Assembly: GCA_964437815.1 (NCBI GenBank)
Contig: CAYTIE010000023.1
Span: 1 to 16,646, forward strand
Origin: Marisimplicoccus sp964437815
GTDB lineage: Bacteria > Bacteroidota > Bacteroidia > Flavobacteriales > Flavobacteriaceae
Length of the DNA stretch: 16,646 nt
Direction of reading: 5' to 3'
Shown here: in pieces, positions 6,869 through 14,237 of the stretch
Layout of the letters: each line of letters opens with the position of its first letter
How positions within the stretch are numbered: position 1 is the first letter of the stretch
Notes under the pieces: model-generated
What the model was told of the DNA's origin: nothing
Seen by the model: only the letters and a program-made list of their open reading frames with translations
Databases searched by the model: none
Position numbers and translations under genes: made by a program

Positions 6869-7273
6869 ATGAAAAAAATTGTTCTATTTATATCAATATT
6901 AATTATTAGTTGTTCAGAAGACAATAAAAGCTGTGAAACCTTTCTAGAATGCTTAGATGGGACATATTGGTCAAGTGAAGATAATCTTTCGGCATGGAGA
7001 TTTTTTAATGATAAAAATGGAGTATATATGGATGTTCATATAAACAATGGAGAATGTTATTTATATGAAGACAATAATATGGTAGGAGCTTCATTTAAAT
7101 TTCAAACAAAAGAAAACCTTTCAGAAGATTATGCAGGATATAATTGGTTATATACAATTGTAAATGACTCTCTTATAGAAAAAACAATGGCTGCAGGAGG
7201 AAATACTTATTATTTTATTAAAAGAGACAAAGCATACTTTAATCAAGTACTAAATCTAGGTAGTTGTAACTAA
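6869..7273 (+). CDS. Small cysteine-containing lipoprotein, unknown function
   Basis: This 134-residue protein has a short lipoprotein signal (MKKIVLFISILIISC, Cys15). The mature part has four further cysteines (22, 28, 63, 133). It opens with LDGTYWSSEDNLSAWRFFND (29-48) and continues in alternating polar and aromatic stretches, as in a small beta-barrel or lipocalin-like domain; that fold is a guess. The gene starts one base after the DUF255 gene, so the two are almost certainly one transcript and both products are predicted in the envelope. The CN ending resembles that of the 84-residue lipoprotein at 4276-4530, without clear overall similarity. Its stop overlaps that of the convergent acetyltransferase gene. 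Confidence 0.75.
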   Translation: MKKIVLFISILIISCSEDNKSCETFLECLDGTYWSSEDNLSAWRFFNDKNGVYMDVHINNGECYLYEDNNMVGASFKFQTKENLSEDYAGYNWLYTIVNDSLIEKTMAAGGNTYYFIKRDKAYFNQVLNLGSCN

Positions 7274-8355
7274 AGTTTTATAAATATTTTCTTTTTGAAA
7301 AGAATATATGCTGGACAGAATATAATAAACACATAAAGAACAGCATACATAAGAGATACTAGTTTCTCTGATATTCCAACTCCAGTAATTAAATTAAAAA
7401 ATTCATCATTTGGTGAAAATCCTAAAAAATAGTTACTGTAAAATATAGAGGATAAAACACCTGCAAGAACATAGCAAAAGATTGAGTTAACACCAAAAAC
7501 ATGAGCAAATTTAAATTTATTGTACCCCCTAACATCAATGATATAAACAAAAGCTGCTGTTAAAAGGAAAGACATTCCACCCATTAAACATGTATAAGAA
7601 GTACTCCATAGATTTTTATTAACTGGAAAAGACCAACTAATAGCATCTCCAGTAAATACCAATAATACACCTATTAGGAATAAACTAATAAGCTTGTCTT
7701 TAATCTCCTTTTTATTAACTAATATACTTCCAGCTATTAATCCAAAAATCCCAGTTACTATTGATGGAAAGGTGGATAATATACCTTCAGGATCCCAAGT
7801 ATCTTGCCACATAACTCCAGGAAGATATAAACTATCTATATAATGTGCCCAATTTTGTTCTGGAACACTAAGATCTGGAGCTCCAATACCTGGAACAGAG
7901 GCAAAGACCATAATTATCCAATATAGAATTAAGATTGTTACAGCTATATAGACTTGTTGTTTTTGCTTAAAGTATAAATAAATGAGACCACAAAAGAGAA
8001 ATACTACCGAAATTCTTTGAAGTACACCAGTCCATCTAACACTGTTAAAATCAAAGTCAGGCCACACCCATAAAAATAGACCCACTAAATATATCTTTAC
8101 AGCTCTCCATAAAACCTTTTTTATAATCGATGATCTATTGTTTGAATTAAGTCTTTTACTCATAGACAGTACAATAGAAACACCTACTATAAAAAGAAAC
8201 ATTGGAAATATATAATCAGTTGGGGTTAACCCATTCCATTCAGCATGAAGTAAAGGAGAATATACATGGCCCCAAGAACCAGGTTGATTAACTATTATCA
8301 TAAAAATAATTGTTAATCCTCTTAAAACATCTATAGATAGTAACCTCTCTTTCAT
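7270..8355 (-). CDS. NagX/HGSNAT-like membrane acyltransferase (DUF5009)
   Basis: This 361-residue polytopic membrane protein has roughly ten hydrophobic segments. The N terminus is diagnostic: RLLSIDVLRGLTIIFMIIVN (4-23), PGSWGHVYSPLLHAEWNG (25-42) and TPTDYIFPMFLFIVGVS (44-60). His37 in LLHAEWNG aligns with the active histidine region of human HGSNAT, which moves acetyl groups from cytosolic acetyl-CoA across the membrane to terminal glucosamine. The DPEGILSTFPSIVTGIFGLIAG block (about 189-210) is also typical. Bacterial NagX-type homologues occur in N-acetylglucosamine loci, fitting the GH20 gene 37 bases upstream in the same direction. The likely job is acetylation of glucosamine residues outside the cytosol; exact acceptor and direction are inferred. 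The upstream gap contains TATAATTG, a near match to TAnnTTTG, so a secondary promoter is possible. Confidence 0.88.
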   Translation of the reverse strand: MKERLLSIDVLRGLTIIFMIIVNQPGSWGHVYSPLLHAEWNGLTPTDYIFPMFLFIVGVSIVLSMSKRLNSNNRSSIIKKVLWRAVKIYLVGLFLWVWPDFDFNSVRWTGVLQRISVVFLFCGLIYLYFKQKQQVYIAVTILILYWIIMVFASVPGIGAPDLSVPEQNWAHYIDSLYLPGVMWQDTWDPEGILSTFPSIVTGIFGLIAGSILVNKKEIKDKLISLFLIGVLLVFTGDAISWSFPVNKNLWSTSYTCLMGGMSFLLTAAFVYIIDVRGYNKFKFAHVFGVNSIFCYVLAGVLSSIFYSNYFLGFSPNDEFFNLITGVGISEKLVSLMYAVLYVFIIFCPAYILFKKKIFIKL

Positions 8356-8392
8356 TGATTTAATTTATACAATTATAAAGTAGAAAAAAAAT

Positions 8393-10879
8393 TTACTTAT
8401 TAACTTTTATATTATTCCCTCCTCTTCCCGTTTTATCAAATAGTCTTAAATGCACAATGTCATCAGCTTTAATTTTAACTGGAGTAATATAATTATTACT
8501 ATTAGAATCAGGAACTGTCCCATCTAATGTATACTTAATATCTAATCCAGGAAATATAGTATTTGCATAAAGAGAGTCATTAACTATAATTCCTCCTGGT
8601 TTAGGTAAATCATATGATAGACCTCCGAAGATATTATCAACCATAGGAAGAACTCTTTGTCCAATATTATTAGTGAACTTGTTCCATTCTATTTCTAAAG
8701 TCTGATCCTTAAGTTCCTTATCTGATATATTCATCCACGAATCATCTTGAGACCATGCTTTTTGAGAAAACACAATAATATTTGGCATAAACATATAATC
8801 AAGAATACCCTCATTTACAATAGTTTCACTCCATATCTGTGATTGAACACCTATTATGTTATCTCTATTATTTGGATTTATTTTTTCAGATTTATTGATA
8901 TAATCAGTTGAAATATTGTTTTTCTTAACCCCATATGAATCATTAAAAATATCAAATACATCAACAGTCCACATATCTTTATAATCAGCATATCCACTCC
9001 AAGAAAGACCTATATTGTCAAAATCTTTATCATCTACATGATCGAAATAAAATGCACTTGAGTTACTCATAATGGTCTTATATCCAAGATTAGCATATTT
9101 ATATATCATATCTTGTCTTCCTCCACCCCAATCATTTTTCCATACAAATAATAAGATATCATCATCTTTAAAGAAATCTTTTATTTGAGTCTCAGATTGA
9201 TTCTTTTCTGTTAGCTTTAGTAAAATATCATCCCAACCTGTCATAGTTAATCCATAAGAAGATAATTTATCATAAATTCTTCTTTGCTGATATTGATATA
9301 AAGCATCATAATCGCCTGTTATTGATTTCTCTTCCATAAACTTATCACAGAGAGGTGATTTCCTCCAAGCTCCATAAGGTAGTTCATCAGCTCCTACTCC
9401 AAATTTTTTCATTGCAATTCCAGCTTGCTTATACATTAAGTATATTTCATCTATTACTTTCTCATAAAATGTAAAAGCACTCTCTCTACATATACAGACA
9501 ATATTATCATCAAATCCCTGAGCAGAATAATATTCACTTTCATCATCTGGATCGATAAGCAAATATTTTTCAGCTTCATCTTTATCTCCTAATCTCATAT
9601 ATTTTTGATACCTAGCATTCATAGAGACAATAGCAGACCTAATATGAGAGGGATAACTAATCTGAGGTATTATCGTTATATTTCTTTGATTTGCATATTT
9701 AAGAATATCAATAAATTCAGATTTTGAGAGATATCCAGAGCCTGGTGATGAATTAGAATCAGGACCTGAACCATATATTGGTATAAGATTTTCAGACTCA
9801 TCTTTTGTATATCCTCTTTTTGACCCAACCTCTGTTAACTCTTCAAGGCCTGGAATTTCAAGTCTCCATCCTTCATCGTCTGTAAGTCTAAAATCTAGGT
9901 AATTAATTTTAAAAAAGGACAGATAATCTAAAATTTGCTTAATTTTTTTCGGCCCATAAAAGTTTCTTGAAATATCAAGGAGCATTCCCCTGTAGGAGAA
10001 TTTTGGAGAATCATTAATTTTTAAATTTCTTATTGGTGTGTTTTCAAGTTTAGCAACCAAAAAAATTTGTTTAAGAGATTGTAACCCATATAAAGCACCT
10101 GCCCTATCAGAAGCAAAAATTGAAATACTATCATTATTTATATTTAGTTCATAAGATTCTTTTGCAAGATTGTCTACAAAAATTAGTTTAATATCTGCTT
10201 CTTTATCATTTGAAATAATATTAGAAACCCTAGACATTAAAGATTTAGCAAAGTCAAAATTTAAATTTAACGATTCATCAATATCGATTGAATATTTAGT
10301 TTTTAAATCCATCTGACCCTCTAACAATTCTATCTTGTTTGGAGTAGGGACAATCAAATCAAGCTGAGACTTCTCTAAGAGTTTACTCGAGTAATTATAA
10401 TAAAACCTATCATTAGCATTTGGAATATTAAGATCTTGAATATCTTCGGCATTATCCCATAAATTAATGAACTTAACATCTATAATATTTTCATTAATAA
10501 CTACAAAACCACCCATTGGAAAGTCCGATTTTCTTTTGACCCCACCTCTTTGTTTTAAATCAATTGAAATAGTTTCCCCTTTTTTTAATGAATAATCATT
10601 TCCAAATGATAAAATATTATAAGACTGTCCAGCAATATATTCATACTTAGTATTTTTTGGAAGTGATTCAGAATCCACTAAAGCACTTATTTGATTCCAA
10701 TGAAGTGACCATAAAGATGAAATGTCGTTATTTGTTTTATTTGTTATATCAAGAGTAACATTTAGTCTGTTATCTTCTGAACTAAACTCATTAATTGTAT
10801 AAATAACCTCAATTGCTGATTTATTTTGAGAACAAGAAATAAATAAAAATAGAATTAATAATGAGCTGCACTTCCTCAT
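8393..10879 (-). CDS. Family GH20 beta-N-acetylhexosaminidase (chitobiase-like) lipoprotein
   Basis: This 828-residue exoenzyme should release terminal GlcNAc or GalNAc by substrate-assisted catalysis. The signal ends FISC (Cys16), so it is a lipoprotein. Domain order follows chitobiases: CHB_HEX carbohydrate-binding domain (about 22-165), GH20b domain (about 175-290), GH20 barrel (about 294-710) and CHB_HEX_C (about 750-825). Visible active-site features are Arg305 (LDISRNFYG), LTDDEGWRLEI (332-342), His412, the catalytic pair Asp498-Glu499 (VGADELPYGAW), Trp580/Trp584, Tyr611 and Trp683. Two positions are unusual: the family motif ExDxPxH reads QISYPSH (Ser408 for Asp), and HxGxDE reads GVGADE (Gly494 for His). 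The catalytic pair is intact, so activity is likely but specificity or pH behaviour may differ. It lies 21 bases after the FG-GAP gene, with the acetyltransferase following. Confidence 0.93.
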   Translation of the reverse strand: MRKCSSLLILFLFISCSQNKSAIEVIYTINEFSSEDNRLNVTLDITNKTNNDISSLWSLHWNQISALVDSESLPKNTKYEYIAGQSYNILSFGNDYSLKKGETISIDLKQRGGVKRKSDFPMGGFVVINENIIDVKFINLWDNAEDIQDLNIPNANDRFYYNYSSKLLEKSQLDLIVPTPNKIELLEGQMDLKTKYSIDIDESLNLNFDFAKSLMSRVSNIISNDKEADIKLIFVDNLAKESYELNINNDSISIFASDRAGALYGLQSLKQIFLVAKLENTPIRNLKINDSPKFSYRGMLLDISRNFYGPKKIKQILDYLSFFKINYLDFRLTDDEGWRLEIPGLEELTEVGSKRGYTKDESENLIPIYGSGPDSNSSPGSGYLSKSEFIDILKYANQRNITIIPQISYPSHIRSAIVSMNARYQKYMRLGDKDEAEKYLLIDPDDESEYYSAQGFDDNIVCICRESAFTFYEKVIDEIYLMYKQAGIAMKKFGVGADELPYGAWRKSPLCDKFMEEKSITGDYDALYQYQQRRIYDKLSSYGLTMTGWDDILLKLTEKNQSETQIKDFFKDDDILLFVWKNDWGGGRQDMIYKYANLGYKTIMSNSSAFYFDHVDDKDFDNIGLSWSGYADYKDMWTVDVFDIFNDSYGVKKNNISTDYINKSEKINPNNRDNIIGVQSQIWSETIVNEGILDYMFMPNIIVFSQKAWSQDDSWMNISDKELKDQTLEIEWNKFTNNIGQRVLPMVDNIFGGLSYDLPKPGGIIVNDSLYANTIFPGLDIKYTLDGTVPDSNSNNYITPVKIKADDIVHLRLFDKTGRGGNNIKVNK

Positions 10880-10900
10880 GATAGTTTTGTTTTCAATAAG

Positions 10901-13900
10901 TTACCTATTTATTCTTGTAAACTCAAGGTAATCATCATTTTTTGCAGAAACAATATAGTCTGTATCCCCAATTGTTATAAACTCCATATCCTTCACATCA
11001 CCTTTAACAAAAAGTCCACTTTCTTTTGATGGAATGGCTTGAAACCCTTTCTCTTTTGTATAATTCATTAATAAGCCAACACTAGCATCATTTCTTGGAG
11101 TTTCAACTTCTGAATTATACATATTACCTGAAACTATTATATCCTTATAGCCATCATTATCAATATCTTTAGCTAGTATCTTATTTATAGCTGAAAGTTG
11201 TGAATATTTAGGAAGATTTTTCATTATAAACTTTTCTCCTGTATTTTCAAGATAAACACTTGAAAATGTTTTAGCATAATAATGAAGTGAATTTTCAAGA
11301 GCTGGTTCAGTATATACATCTTCTAGAGTAGCTATTGAAAATGCATCATAATCCTGGAACTTCATTTTAATAGCAGGGATTTGCTCAGAAGAACATTGTC
11401 TTCCTCTTAATGGATATTTATCACCATCGTTATAATAACTCAAGACAATGTCACCACTTTGATTCTCATCAAAATCATTATAATATATATCAAATGTTTC
11501 ATCTGATGATGCCTGATATTTGTAGTTATTACCAAGATTTCCTACAACTAAATCCATATCACCATCTTTATCAAAATCTTCAGAAATAACATCGTACCAC
11601 CATCCATTTGTCGAATCTGAATCAATAAATGATTTGTCCTCTATAAATTTACCTTGAATATTTTTATAAAACTTTATAGGCATCCACTCCCCTACTACTA
11701 TAAGATCATCCCAAGAATCATTGTTATAATCAGTCCAAACAGAAGAAGCTACTAAACCAATATCACTAAAAGGAAAAATGGAGCTATCCGCATTAATAAA
11801 TTTAACTTGTTTAGCATCGGACTCATTAATAAGAAGTTTACTCTCAGCTGGAAGAGGATAACTTCCAGGAACTACTCTTCCTCCAACAAATAAATCTAAG
11901 TCACCATCTTTATCAAAATCATTAGCTGATACTCTCATACCACTTGAAAAGTTAGATGGAATAGAATTGCGAGATTTTGTAAGATTCCCTTTCCCATCAT
12001 TTATATAAATCCTATCTGCTAAATATGGCGAGTCTATATCAAATTCATTTCCACCAGAGACAATGTAACAATCATTATCTCCATCATTATCAGCATCAAA
12101 TAGAAGAATATCCATATCCTCATATATACTATCTTCTTTTGAAAAACTATATGTTTTATTTCTAAATTTTCCATTATTTAGTTGAAAGTAAAATGTTGTA
12201 GGTTGATCTTTAGCACCTCCAATTACAATATCATCTAAACCATCACCATTAATATCTCCTGTTGCAATACCAGGCCCTAATTTTGAATTTTGGTGAGGCA
12301 ATAATACTTCTTTTTCATAATCATTATAATCGTTCTCTATATGTTTATGTTCTACTATATCTTCTGAAACAAAGAGCATTTCATTATTAGAATTAGTTTT
12401 TTTATTATAATAAGAATCCTTAATATCAAGAGTAATCAGTTGATTAATCTTAGGGTTAGTTAATTCAAAGTAATTACCATTTGGCCATTCAATAGATATT
12501 AAATCTATCGAGGTATTATCTGATAGTCCAAAATGAAATTCTGGGGATACCGAAGACTGGAAACCTCTTGAGAGGGTCATCTCTTGCATTTGGTTTAAAT
12601 CATTTGACTTAACAAAAACTCTAGCACCAATCCCAAATGGATTTAGATCTGAACCTTTAAGTTTTATTTTAATATAGTTATGTGATGAATTGTTATTAAA
12701 TATTTGGGCTTCTTGGTCAATATTATTTACTATTATTTCAAGGTCTCCATCATTATCTAAATCAGCATAAGCGGTTCCATTGGAAAAGTTTTTATAATCT
12801 AACCCCCATTCTTCTGTTACATCAGAAAAGCTAAGATCCTTATTGTTTCGGAATATAAAATTAGAAATAGCTTCTGATGGAATATTCTGTGAATAATAAA
12901 GCAGGCTGTCTTTTGCCATAGGCCTAAGTTTTAATTCATTAAAATAATCTCTATGATTAATCTCCCTCCTTGTTCCATTAGAAATAAAAATATCTTTCCA
13001 TCCATCATTATCAAAGTCGGCAAACAAAGGTCCCCAGCTCCAATCTGTAGACGATATTCCAGATAATCTAGATACATTACTAAAAAATGGTTTATTACCG
13101 TTAAATACTCCTCTATTTAACTGAAGAGTGTTGTGCATATACTGATAATGAAAACCATAATTTACAGTACTCCAAAAAAGGTCAATATTCATACTAGCCA
13201 TATTTGCTTTTGACCTTCTATTGTCTCTAGCATCCATATCTACTTGAATATAATCAAGGTTAAAATCATTATTAAAATCTGCAATATCAGCTCCCATTCC
13301 ATAAAAAGAAGTTTGACTAGTTGATTCTTTTATTATATCAGAAAAAGTCCCATCCTGATTGTTTATATACATATAGTCAGGAGAACTGAAGTCATTTGAG
13401 ACAAAAATATCAGGATATGAATCATTATTAATATCTCCAATGGTAGCGCTTAATGTAAGACCATATGATCTTAAACCTGCTTCATCTGTAACTTTAGTAA
13501 AAGAGCCATTATCATTTCTATATAAATTATCTGATTCCTCATCTTTAACATTTTGCATTTTATAATAATAGTAAGCATTAGGAACATCAAAAGGAGTTGG
13601 TGGATAATTTGCAACATATAAATCTAAATCACCATCTTTATCATAATCAAAAAAAGTAGCCTGAACACTATTTCCTATATCGTCTATTCCATATTGTTTT
13701 GATAATTCAGTAAAAGTATTATCTCCATTGTTTATATATAATTCATTATTTTTTGGATTAAATTTACCTCCAACAGAACAGTATATATCTAATAATCCAT
13801 CATTATTAATGTCAATCATTGTAGATCCGGTGTACCATCTATTATTACCTTTAACTCCAGAAGAATCAGTTATATCTTCAAAGTTCATATTCCCTTTGTT

Positions 13901-14164
13901 TAGATATAATTTATTATCTACCATATTACCTGTAAAATAAATATCTACTAAACCATCATTATTAATATCTCCGGTTGAAACACCACCACCCATATAGATA
14001 TATGGATATGTAAAATAATTTAGTGTGTCATTTTCAACAAGCATATTATTAAATGTTATTCCAGATTTTTCACTTGATAATAATGTAAAATTTTTCTTAT
14101 CAGCTTTATTGGAACAAGAGGTAATAAAAAATATCAAAAAAATGTATAAACTATATTTTTTCAC
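10901..14164 (-). CDS. FG-GAP/VCBS repeat lipoprotein with ASPIC/UnbV segment
   Basis: This 1087-residue surface-type lipoprotein (lipobox ITSC, Cys17) belongs to the CRTAC1-like proteins often found beside SusC/SusD genes in Bacteroidota. Thirteen Asp-rich calcium-binding loops of the DxNxDG type are visible, beginning near residues 66, 118, 173, 244, 296, 383, 468, 637, 690, 749, 812, 863 and 1000, with a degenerate one at 897 (DFDENQSGD). An ASPIC/UnbV segment (about 510-580, IGARVFVK...LSRGFQSS...FHFGL...IEWPNG) separates two beta-propeller-like halves. A late block, YPLRGRQCSSEQIP (917-930), is typical of this branch. Function is unknown; glycan or protein binding at the cell surface is likely. 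The start is GTG at 14164: an in-frame stop lies just upstream, and the next ATG (codon 41) would lose the signal peptide. It probably heads an operon with GH20 and the acetyltransferase. Confidence 0.92.
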   Translation of the reverse strand: MKKYSLYIFLIFFITSCSNKADKKNFTLLSSEKSGITFNNMLVENDTLNYFTYPYIYMGGGVSTGDINNDGLVDIYFTGNMVDNKLYLNKGNMNFEDITDSSGVKGNNRWYTGSTMIDINNDGLLDIYCSVGGKFNPKNNELYINNGDNTFTELSKQYGIDDIGNSVQATFFDYDKDGDLDLYVANYPPTPFDVPNAYYYYKMQNVKDEESDNLYRNDNGSFTKVTDEAGLRSYGLTLSATIGDINNDSYPDIFVSNDFSSPDYMYINNQDGTFSDIIKESTSQTSFYGMGADIADFNNDFNLDYIQVDMDARDNRRSKANMASMNIDLFWSTVNYGFHYQYMHNTLQLNRGVFNGNKPFFSNVSRLSGISSTDWSWGPLFADFDNDGWKDIFISNGTRREINHRDYFNELKLRPMAKDSLLYYSQNIPSEAISNFIFRNNKDLSFSDVTEEWGLDYKNFSNGTAYADLDNDGDLEIIVNNIDQEAQIFNNNSSHNYIKIKLKGSDLNPFGIGARVFVKSNDLNQMQEMTLSRGFQSSVSPEFHFGLSDNTSIDLISIEWPNGNYFELTNPKINQLITLDIKDSYYNKKTNSNNEMLFVSEDIVEHKHIENDYNDYEKEVLLPHQNSKLGPGIATGDINGDGLDDIVIGGAKDQPTTFYFQLNNGKFRNKTYSFSKEDSIYEDMDILLFDADNDGDNDCYIVSGGNEFDIDSPYLADRIYINDGKGNLTKSRNSIPSNFSSGMRVSANDFDKDGDLDLFVGGRVVPGSYPLPAESKLLINESDAKQVKFINADSSIFPFSDIGLVASSVWTDYNNDSWDDLIVVGEWMPIKFYKNIQGKFIEDKSFIDSDSTNGWWYDVISEDFDKDGDMDLVVGNLGNNYKYQASSDETFDIYYNDFDENQSGDIVLSYYNDGDKYPLRGRQCSSEQIPAIKMKFQDYDAFSIATLEDVYTEPALENSLHYYAKTFSSVYLENTGEKFIMKNLPKYSQLSAINKILAKDIDNDGYKDIIVSGNMYNSEVETPRNDASVGLLMNYTKEKGFQAIPSKESGLFVKGDVKDMEFITIGDTDYIVSAKNDDYLEFTRINR

Positions 14165-14177
14165 ACTACGAATTTAT

Positions 14178-14220
14178 ATAAAAAAAAAGCAGGATAAAAT
14201 AAATTACCCTGCTTTATTTT
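14178..14220 (-). terminator. Intrinsic terminator downstream of the SusD gene
   Basis: Read on the minus strand, AAAGCAGG (14215-14208) pairs with CCTGCTTT (14193-14186) around a 14-base AT-rich loop, and the stem runs directly into nine T residues (14188-14180). It begins about 23 bases after the SusD stop and ends about 14 bases before the GTG of the FG-GAP gene. This is the clearest terminator in the window and should separate the SusC/SusD transcript from the genes beyond it, at least in part. Confidence 0.85.
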
Positions 14221-14237
14221 TAGCTAGTTAGTTTTGA

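Noticed and set aside
10901..14164. DNA tandem repeats or CRISPR-like structure in the region encoding the calcium loops
   Set aside because: The recurring TCACCATC/TTATCATT-like words come from repeated DxNxDG protein motifs at irregular spacing, not from a repeat array.
13728..14231. Plus-strand open frames opposite the FG-GAP gene
   Set aside because: They mirror a real minus-strand gene with clear repeats, show no domain character, and one runs through the SusD terminator.
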